Position numbers and translations under genes: made by a program. A DNA stretch of 64,000 nt from Pseudomonadales bacterium (GTDB lineage Bacteria > Pseudomonadota > Gammaproteobacteria > Pseudomonadales > IMCC2047), in contig JACKNY010000001.1 of NCBI GenBank assembly GCA_024234615.1, positions 1,144,501 to 1,208,500 of the forward strand. Direction: 5' to 3'. How positions within the stretch are numbered: the first letter of the stretch is position 1; the number at the start of each line of letters is the position of its first letter. Of this stretch, positions 25,565 to 34,618 are shown in pieces. The notes under the pieces are model-generated. The model was not told the DNA's origin, searched no databases, and saw only the letters and a program-made list of their open reading frames with translations.

Positions 25565-26698
25565 ATGGAGTGGAAGGTTCCGTTATTTGAGCCTGATTTA
25601 GGAAGCAAGGAAAAGCAGGCTTTGTGTGATGTGATCGATTCTGGATGGTTAACGCAGGGCGAACGAACCGCACAATTTGAGAGAGAGTTTTCCGCCTACA
25701 TAGGTTCCGCGCACGGGATTGCGGTAACAAACTGTACAGTCGCTTTGCATTTGGCTTTAGAAGCGCTGGGGATCGAAGTGGGTGATGAGGTTATATGCCC
25801 GTCCTTAACCTTTGTAGCGACCGCAAACGCCATTAGATATTGCGGGGCGAAACCGGTATTCGCTGATATTACCTCTTTGCAAGATTGGAACATCTCAAAA
25901 CCCACGATTGAAAAGGTGATTACACCGAAAACCAAGGCGATTATCGTGGTGCATTATGCGGGTTACGTTTGTGATATGGCGCCAATCATGCAGTTGGCGG
26001 CTCAGCATAATCTCAAGGTAATCGAGGATGTTGCCCATGCGCCAGGTGCTTCGCGCAAAGGAAAATATGCGGGAACTTGGGGCGATGCCGGTTGTTTTAG
26101 TTTCTTTTCGAATAAGAACATGACCACCGGCGAAGGTGGCATGGTAGTGACGGATAATCCAGGGCTGTGTCAACGAACACAGCGTATGCGATGTCATGGC
26201 ATGACCAGCGTGACGCTGGATCGACATAAAGGGCATAATTTTTCCTACGATGTGGTTGAAAAAGGCTTCAACTATCGCATGAGCGAGCTTAATGCGGCGG
26301 TGGGCTTAGTGCAACTGGAAAAATTAAAGGTGGGGAATGAGAGACGTAAGGAACATGTTGCTTATTATCGCGCCTGCTTATCAGGCTCGCAGAATATTGG
26401 TTTACCCTTTCTGACAAACGATAGTGACGCGGCCTTTCATATTATGCCCATTCTACTGCCGGAAACAGCTGATAGAGTTGAAGTGATGACTAAGCTGAGG
26501 GATCAGCAAATACAATCGAGTATTCATTACAGACCCATTCACACCTTTGAAAACTACCGAGAGCAGGGCCTGGGTGCCAGCGAGGATTTAACTCATACCA
26601 CTGTTGTGGGTGATAGGGTATTAACCCTGCCGCTCTATCCAAGCATGAGGAATGAGCAAATCGAACAAGTCTGTGATGCTCTAATAAAAGCGGTTTAG
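25565..26698 (+). CDS. DegT/DnrJ family sugar aminotransferase (LegC/PseC-like)
   Basis: A 377-residue PLP aminotransferase starting at ATG 25565, chosen because GGGGAGAA lies about 7 nt upstream and MEWKVPLFEPDLG is the usual family N-terminus; an upstream in-frame start would run deep into the previous gene. 'CPSLTFVATANAIRYCGAKP' is the substrate/cofactor pocket, VIEDVAHAPGA has the conserved Asp, and FSFFSNKNMTTGEGG carries the Schiff-base lysine. With the dehydratase and nucleotidyltransferase just upstream it likely makes a 4-amino-4,6-dideoxy sugar nucleotide. The hexapeptide acyltransferases nearby could then N-acetylate it. Confidence 0.92.
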   Translation: MEWKVPLFEPDLGSKEKQALCDVIDSGWLTQGERTAQFEREFSAYIGSAHGIAVTNCTVALHLALEALGIEVGDEVICPSLTFVATANAIRYCGAKPVFADITSLQDWNISKPTIEKVITPKTKAIIVVHYAGYVCDMAPIMQLAAQHNLKVIEDVAHAPGASRKGKYAGTWGDAGCFSFFSNKNMTTGEGGMVVTDNPGLCQRTQRMRCHGMTSVTLDRHKGHNFSYDVVEKGFNYRMSELNAAVGLVQLEKLKVGNERRKEHVAYYRACLSGSQNIGLPFLTNDSDAAFHIMPILLPETADRVEVMTKLRDQQIQSSIHYRPIHTFENYREQGLGASEDLTHTTVVGDRVLTLPLYPSMRNEQIEQVCDALIKAV

Positions 26699-26699
26699 G

Positions 26700-27803
26700 A
26701 TGGCGGGTGCTCGTAAGATAAAAATATGCTTTGTCGGTTGGGGTGATCATGTCCATCTAGAGCGTTGGGCCGGTTATTTCCCTAAATTGGGTTATGACGT
26801 TAGTGTCATTTCTTTTTCTGGTTTCGGGCATTACCCAGATGAAGTCGCTCAATTCAGCTTGGAATCGATTCCGTTGAAAAGCCATAAATTGAGAATGCTC
26901 TATCTCAAGTATCTGTTATGGAAATTGAAACCGGATATTGTACATGCCCACTATGCAGGTTTTCTGCTGCCGATTACAAAGGTTTGGCGTGGAACCTTGG
27001 TGTTAACCGCCTGGGGATCTGATATATATCGAATGGAGAGCATCTCCGAGACCGATCGTGCTCAATTGATTGGCCTGTTGGCTACTCCTGATATGATTAC
27101 CTGCGATTCGAATGATCTTGCGGAAAAGATTCAATACCTCTCAAAAATTCGCCCAAATAAAGTTCAAGTGATCCAATGGGGAGTTGACACTAACGTCTTT
27201 GCGCCATCAACTGAGGAAGCCTCCATCAAAGCTGAGTTGGGTATTTCTGGCCGACCGGTTGTAATAAGCCCTCGAAGTTTTCTTCCGTTGTACCGAATCA
27301 TTGAAATCATTAAAGCGTTTCATAAGGTCGTAGCGCTCGTACCAAACGCGGTCCTCCTATTAAAACGCTATAACCAAGACGATAACTACAACGATGAAAT
27401 TCTGAATTTGGTGCGGGAGCTGGGCTTATCTGAACAGGTTATTATTCTGGATCGAGTTGAATACCATCAAATGGCTGATTTCTATCGTGCGGGCGATGTG
27501 ATGGTTTCAATACCAGAAACCGATGGCACACCGATGTCCTTGCTGGAAAGTATGGCTTGCGGCTGCCCACCAGTGGTGTCTGATGTCCTCTCTGTTAAAG
27601 AATGGGTTACTCACGGCGTCAATGGCCTAGTGGTCAGTGGAGATGATATCGATACACTGGCAGCTGCTATCGTCAGCCTGTTGATGGATAAAGAAAAATC
27701 TAACCATATTGTCACTGAAAACCTGACTTTGGTGAAATCCAAGGCCAGCCAGGATGTGAATATGCAAAGGATGAGTGAATTATATAAACAGCTAGTTTCC
27801 TAG
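26700..27803 (+). CDS. GT4 family glycosyltransferase
   Basis: A 367-residue GT-B enzyme. The N-terminus (KICFVGWGDHVHLERWAGYF) and 'KPDIVHAHYAGFLLPITKVW' form the acceptor domain. 'PETDGTPMSLLESMACGCPP' (about 267-286) is the donor site with the E-x7-E spacing. ATG at 26700 is 1 nt after the preceding stop, so it is probably the last gene of the + strand run that began near 21.4 kb. It overlaps the convergent deacetylase gene by 4 nt at the 3' ends. Specificity unknown. Confidence 0.9.
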   Translation: MAGARKIKICFVGWGDHVHLERWAGYFPKLGYDVSVISFSGFGHYPDEVAQFSLESIPLKSHKLRMLYLKYLLWKLKPDIVHAHYAGFLLPITKVWRGTLVLTAWGSDIYRMESISETDRAQLIGLLATPDMITCDSNDLAEKIQYLSKIRPNKVQVIQWGVDTNVFAPSTEEASIKAELGISGRPVVISPRSFLPLYRIIEIIKAFHKVVALVPNAVLLLKRYNQDDNYNDEILNLVRELGLSEQVIILDRVEYHQMADFYRAGDVMVSIPETDGTPMSLLESMACGCPPVVSDVLSVKEWVTHGVNGLVVSGDDIDTLAAAIVSLLMDKEKSNHIVTENLTLVKSKASQDVNMQRMSELYKQLVS

Positions 27804-28747
27804 CCCAACGCTTTTTTGAGGGTGATTAATCGTGCCAGGAATTTAGTGCTATTGTTATCCCACGGCGTAAATCTAGGTAACTGAAATAGATTAGTATCGG
27901 CTGAAGCTGAGCCCAATTCGGTTGTAACCGAAGCAACATATCCTGCGTTTTCAATAAATCGAATTTGCTCAGCACGAAAATCAGTCCGTGATTTTCCATT
28001 GGGGTATGAGAAAAGATTTAACCGGGTTCCGAGTGTTTCCTCTAAAATTTGTTTGTTCTTTTCGAGTTCTTCTTTCAGCGTTTCATCATCAATGCCGGAT
28101 AATATCGGATGGCTATGTGAGTGCCCACCAATACCCATGCCTTCCTGATAAAGAAGCTTAATATGTTCTCGCCGCATCATTAGGTCGGGAAAGCCATCAA
28201 CGCTCTCAGTGAGGGCGTTGGCAATCGCCTGTCTTTTATTATGTTCTTGGTATTTTAGTTTTGGCAGTATGATTTCTATCGCTTTACTCTTTTCCTGGTT
28301 TGTATGAACCGGTATAGATTTAAGTTCTAATTCATTGATACTAATGGTTTTATCAGGCCACCTTCGGATGGCTTCGATCACCTGATCGTTCCACATCAGC
28401 CCGCCATCAAGCCAGGCGCTGGTACAAAAGAAGGTAGCATGCAAACCGGCTTTTTTCAGTAGCGGCAGGGCAACGGTGGCATTATCCAGATAACCATCAT
28501 CAAAAGTAATGACGAGACTGCGTCTTTTTAGGGTACCCGTTTTTAATTGTTGGACAGCGTCTGCTAATGGGATGACATTAAACACACCGGATATCCATTC
28601 CAGATGTTTTCGAAACTGTTGTGCATCAATTTCCCAGGGGCGCAAGGGGTCGGGTTCTGGCATTACTCGATGGTAAATCAGAATATTTAGCTTGGGCTGA
28701 AACGCCTGTACTAGATTGGCCGCTTGTCTAAATAGAAATTTTTGCAT
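27800..28747 (-). CDS. NodB-type polysaccharide deacetylase
   Basis: A 315-residue carbohydrate esterase family 4 protein. ITFDDGY (residues 80-86) gives the catalytic base and metal-binding Asp, and GGHSHSHP the two metal-binding histidines. There is no signal peptide; it begins MQKFLFRQAANLVQ, so it may act in the cytoplasm or be membrane-associated. It probably N-deacetylates an amino sugar of the polymer or its precursor. It is not the 'VDVEDYFQ' subtype usually named as the PEP-CTERM-locus deacetylase. GAGG lies just before the ATG. It is the last gene of the minus run 34.3 to 27.8 kb. Confidence 0.88.
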   Translation of the reverse strand: MQKFLFRQAANLVQAFQPKLNILIYHRVMPEPDPLRPWEIDAQQFRKHLEWISGVFNVIPLADAVQQLKTGTLKRRSLVITFDDGYLDNATVALPLLKKAGLHATFFCTSAWLDGGLMWNDQVIEAIRRWPDKTISINELELKSIPVHTNQEKSKAIEIILPKLKYQEHNKRQAIANALTESVDGFPDLMMRREHIKLLYQEGMGIGGHSHSHPILSGIDDETLKEELEKNKQILEETLGTRLNLFSYPNGKSRTDFRAEQIRFIENAGYVASVTTELGSASADTNLFQLPRFTPWDNNSTKFLARLITLKKALG

Positions 28748-28761
28748 TTAACCTCGGGTGG

Positions 28762-30468
28762 TTATCCTTGGTAGGACGACTGATGTGTGCTGAGCCAAAG
28801 CTCCAGCATCATCATGATCCAGATTAACTCACCATAATAGCTGGCGTGTGTGCCCTCGTGCATCTTTTGGGCTTTGTCGATAAAGGCTGGGTTAAAGTAC
28901 TCTCTTGTTTTCAGTTTGCTTAAACTGTCGTGGGCGAGTTCTCTCAACGGTTGGTAATCCTTCAGCCAAACGCCAAAAGGGAGGCCAAAACCGTGTTTCG
29001 ATTTTTTTAGCGTTTCCTGTGGCAGGAATTCCCGCATGGCGTATTTATAGAAGTAACGTAATTGCCCTTTTTTTAATTTCAAAGCAGAAGGGACGGTACA
29101 TGAAAACTCGATCAGTTCATCCGTCAGTAACGGATAGGCGACCTCTACACCGGCCAGTTCACACATGCTGCTCACTTTGCGCAGGTCATTATCCGCCAGA
29201 GTAATTAACCAATCCAGATAGAGCATGCGGTTTAGTTCGGAAGCATTCTGAGGGCGTGAATATTGCTGACGTTGAATCGTTAAGGGAATATTGGTATCCA
29301 CTGTTTGCAGGTAGTCCCGGTTGAACATTTCTAACGGGTCGTGACGATGTAGAAAATTGTAGATTTGTAAACGGTCTGGCAGGGGAATATTAGCTTGTTT
29401 GATATAGTTTTGTGCCTTGCTGACTAATGGTAAGCCTGAAGGTAGCGCATTGATTAGATGGTCGAACAAACCGCGACGTAAGGCTTTAGGTAATGCCTGG
29501 TAATGGCGATAATGACGTTGGCTGGCGTAGCGTGTATTACCCCCAAACAGCTCATCTCCGCCATCCCCGGCAAGCATTAATTTTACACCGTTTTCAGCGG
29601 CTACCTTGGCGCAGTAATAAACGGGCAGAGCAGAGGAGTTGCCAAAAGGCTCGTGATAAGCGGCTGCAATTTTTGGTACAGTACTGACAATGTCCTCTGG
29701 CGTGACGAAGTATTCGTGGTGCTGCACCCCAAAATGTTTTGCGGTAAGCCTGGCGAAGGGAGTTTCATCATATTCTTTCGCATTAAACCCGATGGAGTAA
29801 GAATGAGTGGCTTGATTCTCCAGCTTACTCATTACCCCAACGACCGTGGAACTATCCAACCCACCGCTCAGGAACGCCGCATAATGGGGTTGGTCGGCAA
29901 GAGAACATGATACCGAATCCTTCAGTATTTGATGTAGGTTAGTGCTGAGAGTGTCAATGTCGGCATTCTGTGGCTCATCGAATTGCGGTAACCAGTAAGG
30001 TTCTATACTGACTTGGCCATTTTCGTAGGTAAGGCATTGCCCCGGTGGCAATTTCTTAATATTCGAGTAAATAGAAAAGGGTGTTGGAATCATGTGAAAG
30101 TACATGTAGCAATAAAGCGCGTCAGCTGATAATTCTGGAGTGTCTTGTCGTTGCTTTCTAATGTCCTCCAGGCAAGTACTGACTAGAATGTCACCAACGC
30201 TTGTTTGCGACCAATATAAGCGATACACACCAATTCGATCAGAGGCGGCGAGCAGGGTGTTTTTCTCGTTGTCACGAAGAATGATGGCGAAATGTCCGTG
30301 CAGACATTTTAGAAATTCAGTCCGGTTTTTCTGGTATAGGCTTAACAGTTGCTCGAACGCTACTGGCGAGTCCGCTGTTACGCTTTTACCATCAATTTCC
30401 CAGACAGGGCTGCCCGCATAGCTTAGTGTGAAACGTTTGTTTTGAAGAGTTTGTGTACTAGCAGTCAT
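28762..30468 (-). CDS. Asparagine synthase-like protein lacking the glutaminase nucleophile
   Basis: 568 residues. The C-terminal synthetase domain is intact: SGGLDSS at residues 201-207 is the ATP pyrophosphatase loop, and LAGDGGDELFGG follows. The N-terminal region still has the class II glutaminase layout (GHFAIILRDNEKN, DRIGVYRLYW) but begins MTASTQTLQNKRF, with no Cys at position 2 and about 20 residues missing relative to true AsnB. It should therefore not hydrolyse glutamine by the usual mechanism and may use free ammonia, another amine, or act as a lactam-synthetase-like enzyme. It differs from the complete XrtA amidotransferase at 5369. It lies 15 bp upstream of the deacetylase in the same direction. 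Confidence 0.85.
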   Translation of the reverse strand: MTASTQTLQNKRFTLSYAGSPVWEIDGKSVTADSPVAFEQLLSLYQKNRTEFLKCLHGHFAIILRDNEKNTLLAASDRIGVYRLYWSQTSVGDILVSTCLEDIRKQRQDTPELSADALYCYMYFHMIPTPFSIYSNIKKLPPGQCLTYENGQVSIEPYWLPQFDEPQNADIDTLSTNLHQILKDSVSCSLADQPHYAAFLSGGLDSSTVVGVMSKLENQATHSYSIGFNAKEYDETPFARLTAKHFGVQHHEYFVTPEDIVSTVPKIAAAYHEPFGNSSALPVYYCAKVAAENGVKLMLAGDGGDELFGGNTRYASQRHYRHYQALPKALRRGLFDHLINALPSGLPLVSKAQNYIKQANIPLPDRLQIYNFLHRHDPLEMFNRDYLQTVDTNIPLTIQRQQYSRPQNASELNRMLYLDWLITLADNDLRKVSSMCELAGVEVAYPLLTDELIEFSCTVPSALKLKKGQLRYFYKYAMREFLPQETLKKSKHGFGLPFGVWLKDYQPLRELAHDSLSKLKTREYFNPAFIDKAQKMHEGTHASYYGELIWIMMMLELWLSTHQSSYQG

Positions 30469-30559
30469 AGGTGAACAACTTAGGCTGGTCGATAGACGGG
30501 TGGTGTTTGATGATTATTAATATGAGCACTGAGAAAAAACAATGCTGAAGTGGTCGAAA

Positions 30560-31282
30560 TTATTTAACGGGCCAGCGATTAGCTTCTTTTAATTGCCGCG
30601 CCAGTTTGGTTTTTTTGAACCCCGCGCCATAGACAATTTTTGCTTGTTCTACGGCTTTGTCGAATTCTTTTAAGTCACAATACAGAAGACCTAACGCGTA
30701 ATTAATATCCACGGGGGCTTTATCAATACTTAGAGCGCGTTTGTAAATATCTATAGCTATTTTGGGTTTATCTTTCTTAACCAGATAATTGGCATAAAGT
30801 TGCATTACGCGGTAGTCGTCAGGTTTGAACGCCATTGCTCTTTGGAAATAACACTCAACAGGTGCGTATTGAGCTATATCTGGCCGTGGGTTTTTAATCT
30901 GTTGGCGCATCATTGCGTATAGAGCCCGGTGGTGGTTTGGAAAAGTTTTAAGGGTATAGTCGATATCCATTTCGATCGATGCGGTTTTCCCCTTTTCCAA
31001 TGACTCAATTTCTTTGGTGAAGTGGTATGCAGTTACGACAGGTAATTTTTCTCTTCTGTGTCCCGGGTTAGTATAGTCCCAAGGCCCATATGCCACGGCT
31101 CCACCTGTACAAGGAGCCCCCTTTAAATCATACCCAACCCAACCGGGATTTGGTAAAGGCACTTCATCTGCAAATATTGTATTACTACAGTTCACGAGTA
31201 ATGAGAAAAGTAAAAACTTGCCTATCTGAATTGATTTACGCATATTGGAAAAGCTCTTCCTCATTTTGGTCTGGTGATGCAT
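30560..31282 (-). CDS. Exported TPR-like protein, function unknown
   Basis: Up to 240 residues. The hydrophobic segment IGKFLLFSLLVNCSNTIFADE marks a signal peptide, probably cleaved after SNTIFA, or a lipidated cysteine in LLVNC. Starts at 31282, 31264 or 31243 are possible; the last gives the most compact signal peptide (MRKSIQIGKFLLF). The mature part has a short cysteine-containing region (GAPCTGGAVAYGPWDY) followed by helical repeats of TPR type (AMAFKPDDYRVMQLYANYLV, INYALGLLYCDLKEFDKAVE). Such periplasmic TPR proteins often accompany polysaccharide export. It is in the minus-strand run with the acyltransferase. Confidence 0.7.
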   Translation of the reverse strand: MHHQTKMRKSFSNMRKSIQIGKFLLFSLLVNCSNTIFADEVPLPNPGWVGYDLKGAPCTGGAVAYGPWDYTNPGHRREKLPVVTAYHFTKEIESLEKGKTASIEMDIDYTLKTFPNHHRALYAMMRQQIKNPRPDIAQYAPVECYFQRAMAFKPDDYRVMQLYANYLVKKDKPKIAIDIYKRALSIDKAPVDINYALGLLYCDLKEFDKAVEQAKIVYGAGFKKTKLARQLKEANRWPVK

Positions 31283-31380
31283 AACTAGTATAGAGCTAAG
31301 CTAGAGATTATTTAAATTTTATTTAAATGAAGCGTATCTTTATGTTAGCAGAAAAAGACTTCACAGATATTCAAAGTATA

Positions 31381-33393
31381 TTACTGAGTATGCTTTGCGG
31401 CGGTAGACCAGCCTGGGATCAAAGTAAAAGGAAACGGCACACCTTCCTCTAGGAATATACGCTTTCCGATTTGCCAGGAAGCAGGCAGCGAGAGATGACT
31501 GGAATCGTAATACATTGGTCTTCCACGTTCATCGATGGGAGAACATTTGGATTTTGGGCATAAATACTCGGTGATGGCATAAAACTCAACGTTTTTCGTC
31601 TGAGAGGCGAAGGCTTCTAGCTGCGCATTGGCGTCGGCGACATTAGCGGGAATTTCGATTTGAGGTGACTCACATTTCATTACGGGATAGCTAAGCGCTT
31701 TTTCCCGGCAATACCTGTCATAGCTAGAGATAACAGGTATCTTGCCCAGTAATATGACCAGTTTGCCCTGCTCGGCTAGGCTGTTTGCTGTACGGAAGAA
31801 GGTTTTCAGGAATTGATCCGAACGAGATTGATAGCCAGACCAGCTAGCAGATATCACTACTACCTGGTACTGCTTTAGATTAGGCCAAACTAGCTCAATA
31901 GCTCCACGACAATCGGACAACCTGTGCGCGGCGACGAAATCAGCAGGATCAGAATTAATTGGCGGACAAGAGCCTATTTCAAGGTTTTGAAACCGAAAGT
32001 CGCCTTCACGTGCGAAAACTCCCAGCATTCCAACAAAATGTGCGGCGTTTGAGTCTCCCCACAAAATTGCTTTTGGTACTTTGTTGGATTCAGCACCAAC
32101 TATACATTGAGCATTATTAATATCCTCTGGCTGAACTCGTTGTCGCTGGCAAACATAGTCGTAATCATAGGCGGGGCGTGTCTCATCATACAGTGAGGCA
32201 AGACTGCTTTTGTACTCTTCAGAAAACCATCGCAATCCATAGCCATCAATCTTCATGGATATCAAAGCAACGAGGGCGAGCGCGCCGGCAGGGAAAATAT
32301 ATTGGAATGCAAAGATTTGCAACGCTGGACGAGAGGATCGCCGCGCGGGACTTTCCACATAAAGGTAGCTTAGCCAAGCGAGTAAGAAAGTAAGAATAAA
32401 AATTACCGCACCCGGAACGAAGGTGATTTCCGAGTATCCATAGCGATAAAATGCAAGCAATGGCCAGTGCCATAGATAGGCTGAATAGGAAATCATACCC
32501 ACCCAGACCATGGGCTTGAGAGTCATCAGGCGGGACGGCCAACTATTGCCGTAATGTCCAGCGAGTATCAGCATGGCGGTGCCGAGTGTTGGTGGAATAG
32601 CCCTCAAGCCGGGAAATGTTTGTTCCTCAGATAGCAGTGCCAGCGCACCGGCTATTAATGCCAGGCCTAAAATGGCGGTGAAGGTTACGATTTCAGGCGA
32701 AATTTTTTGTGTGCCGCGTTTCAGTACTAGATAGGCTGAGCCAGCACCTACCAATAGTTCACCAGCACGCGTTGGTAACATGTAGTAAACGAATGATGGT
32801 GCGTCATCAAACAGATATTCGCCTAATAGAAAGGATAGAGTGGCCACCACTATCATGGTTGCAAAAAACCATCGGGTACTTTTCAGTCGATAAACAAGCA
32901 TTAAAATTAATGGCCAGAAGATATAAAACTGTTCTTCTACGCCGAGTGACCATAAATGCAATAAGGGTAGTTCGCTGCTTGCTGCCGCGAAGTAGCTGGT
33001 GTCCTGGTACAACCAAAAATACACATTGGCTAAAGATAATAGCGACCAGAGCCCGGACTCCGCGACTCTTTCCGCATCTACTGGACGCATAATCACTTGG
33101 GCGATGAATATTACGAAAGCTACGACTACTAGCATCACTGGTGCTATACGTTTGACACGACGGCGGTAAAACTCAAGCAGTGAAAAACGCCCCATTTCTG
33201 AATCGCGGAAGATGTGTAACGAAATAAGATAACCTGAAATTACAAAAAAGATGTCAACACCAACAAAACCGCCAGGTAAGATCGCGTCGTTAATGTGATA
33301 AAGAATAACGGATAGCACAGCAATAGCGCGCAGGCCATCAATGTCAGGGCGATAGTTTGGGTTGTCCACCGTTGCAGTGCTTGGTACTTTCAT
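31381..33393 (-). CDS. OafA/YrhL-type acyltransferase with C-terminal SGNH domain
   Basis: A 670-residue protein. The first 370 residues form the acyltransferase-3 membrane domain, with YRPDIDGLRAIAVLSVILYH (about 14-33, including the conserved R-x10-H) and GGFVGVDIFFVISGYLI. The C-terminal 290 residues are a periplasmic SGNH hydrolase-like domain with ILWGDSNAAHF (block I Ser) and DSSHLS (Asp/His of block V). This fusion is typical of enzymes that O-acetylate lipopolysaccharide or EPS. It is a second, MBOAT-independent route to acylation in this locus. The ribosome site (AAGAAC) is weak. Confidence 0.93.
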   Translation of the reverse strand: MKVPSTATVDNPNYRPDIDGLRAIAVLSVILYHINDAILPGGFVGVDIFFVISGYLISLHIFRDSEMGRFSLLEFYRRRVKRIAPVMLVVVAFVIFIAQVIMRPVDAERVAESGLWSLLSLANVYFWLYQDTSYFAAASSELPLLHLWSLGVEEQFYIFWPLILMLVYRLKSTRWFFATMIVVATLSFLLGEYLFDDAPSFVYYMLPTRAGELLVGAGSAYLVLKRGTQKISPEIVTFTAILGLALIAGALALLSEEQTFPGLRAIPPTLGTAMLILAGHYGNSWPSRLMTLKPMVWVGMISYSAYLWHWPLLAFYRYGYSEITFVPGAVIFILTFLLAWLSYLYVESPARRSSRPALQIFAFQYIFPAGALALVALISMKIDGYGLRWFSEEYKSSLASLYDETRPAYDYDYVCQRQRVQPEDINNAQCIVGAESNKVPKAILWGDSNAAHFVGMLGVFAREGDFRFQNLEIGSCPPINSDPADFVAAHRLSDCRGAIELVWPNLKQYQVVVISASWSGYQSRSDQFLKTFFRTANSLAEQGKLVILLGKIPVISSYDRYCREKALSYPVMKCESPQIEIPANVADANAQLEAFASQTKNVEFYAITEYLCPKSKCSPIDERGRPMYYDSSHLSLPASWQIGKRIFLEEGVPFPFTLIPGWSTAAKHTQ

Positions 33394-33430
33394 TAATTGT
33401 TCTTGTATTAGTCCAACCGGGTGTTTTGAG

Positions 33431-34291
33431 TTAGAGATCCAAAACTACTGACTCAGAATAAATATAGTCGATATCTTCTGCCTGCAAGTCATTGCTCAGG
33501 TAAACTTTATTAACGAAGCCTTCTCGTATTGCAGATAAGCGATAGTCTTTGCTTAGCAGGCGTGTTTCCACATGAGTGCTTAGAGCGGCATGTTGAAATA
33601 ACCACCAGCTGCCGAGGCTTCGAAATCCATTACTGAATACCAAGCTATCGCTAAGATATATAACCTTAATGGCCGGACAACCTTTAAATGTCCCGATTTT
33701 ATAGATGACAAGACACTGTCGGTTATCGCTTTGGAGCGACAGAAAGTGTAACCAAGAATACTTTTTGTGATCGTTATAAACGCGTAGGTTTTCGGCGCTT
33801 AGGGTTTTTGACATGTCGTCAGGCTTGGTAAGAACCTGGGTGGCTGGTTGCCACCAAGGAAGATTAGCCAGCACAGTGACGCGCTCATCTAGGGGTTTAA
33901 ATTTTAGAAACTGTAATACGCTACCGACGGTTGAGGTGGGAGAAAAGTCTGTGTAGTGATATTCGCCGGGCTGTGAAATCAAGGCCATGGCCAAGCGCAT
34001 GCTTTGCATGCGAAAGGCTTCTAGAACACACCAGCTAGTAATGTTACAGATTTTAACTTTTTTATCGCCTATTTCTCTGTCAGCGTAAAGTGCGCCGATA
34101 CCACCGACTATTTCGTTTTCTTCGTTGACAAGAACATACCCATAATTTGGACGTTCTTCACACCAGTTTTCCGATAGGGCCTGTTGCCACTCGTATACGG
34201 ATCTTTCGCTGTAAAGGTGTTGATGTAAAAAAGAGCAAAATTTGGGCAATAGGTCTGAGTCGACCGGATGGATGGTGGGTGGCGCTTGCAT
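33431..34291 (-). CDS. GNAT-like protein, function unknown
   Basis: 286 residues from ATG at 34291 (a TTG one codon upstream is less likely), with AGGAAG 5 nt before it. 'YGYVLVNEENEIVGGIGALY' and 'ITSWCVLEAFRMQSMRLAMA' look like beta strands 2-4 and the acetyl-CoA loop region of a GNAT fold, though the usual Q/R-x-x-G-x-G/A is not clean. The second half resembles no domain I know. The gene is first in the minus run and follows the 324-bp regulatory gap. A role in modifying EPS precursors is a guess from context. Confidence 0.55.
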   Translation of the reverse strand: MQAPPTIHPVDSDLLPKFCSFLHQHLYSERSVYEWQQALSENWCEERPNYGYVLVNEENEIVGGIGALYADREIGDKKVKICNITSWCVLEAFRMQSMRLAMALISQPGEYHYTDFSPTSTVGSVLQFLKFKPLDERVTVLANLPWWQPATQVLTKPDDMSKTLSAENLRVYNDHKKYSWLHFLSLQSDNRQCLVIYKIGTFKGCPAIKVIYLSDSLVFSNGFRSLGSWWLFQHAALSTHVETRLLSKDYRLSAIREGFVNKVYLSNDLQAEDIDYIYSESVVLDL

Positions 34292-34331
34292 CAATACTTC
34301 CTGTTCATAAACGGTTGGCTATGGTTCTGGG

Positions 34332-34353
34332 GCGTGTGACTACAGTCACACGC
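34332..34353. promoter_or_regulatory. 22-bp perfect palindrome, possible operator
   Basis: GCGTGTGACT, two spacer bases AC, then AGTCACACGC: 10-bp arms with perfect symmetry. It sits 41 bp upstream of the minus-strand gene start and 266 bp upstream of the plus-strand E1 gene in a divergent intergenic gap. There is no T-run after it, so a dimeric regulator's site is more likely than a terminator. Confidence 0.5.
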
Positions 34354-34618
34354 TAGGATCAGCTATTAGTTTTGGTAAACCATGGCCTTTATTTGTGAGG
34401 ATCTCGTGCTAGTATAGTTTACTCAGCTCAGGTTGACCAAGGAACCTCTGGGGAACGCCTTTAAGTTTTGTCACTAGTTTTTGTCATGGTCCAGCCTGGA
34501 TTTAGTATCCCAAGTAGACATGCTCTGTAGTAACATTCAAACTTTTTTTTATTAGGGTCTATACTCAATAGAATTTCAATTATTTGAGCAATTCTCAGAC
34601 ATATTTTAAGCAGGTTAT
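34354..34618. other. Divergent intergenic region, no gene seen
   Basis: This is the rest of the gap between the minus run (27.8-34.3 kb) and the E1 gene. No credible frame with a start signal is present. It should contain the promoter for the acyl module, but I cannot pick convincing -35/-10 or sigma-54 boxes. Confidence 0.5.

Noticed and set aside
34332..34353. Rho-independent terminator
   Set aside because: No T-run on either side, and it lies upstream of, not after, both flanking genes.
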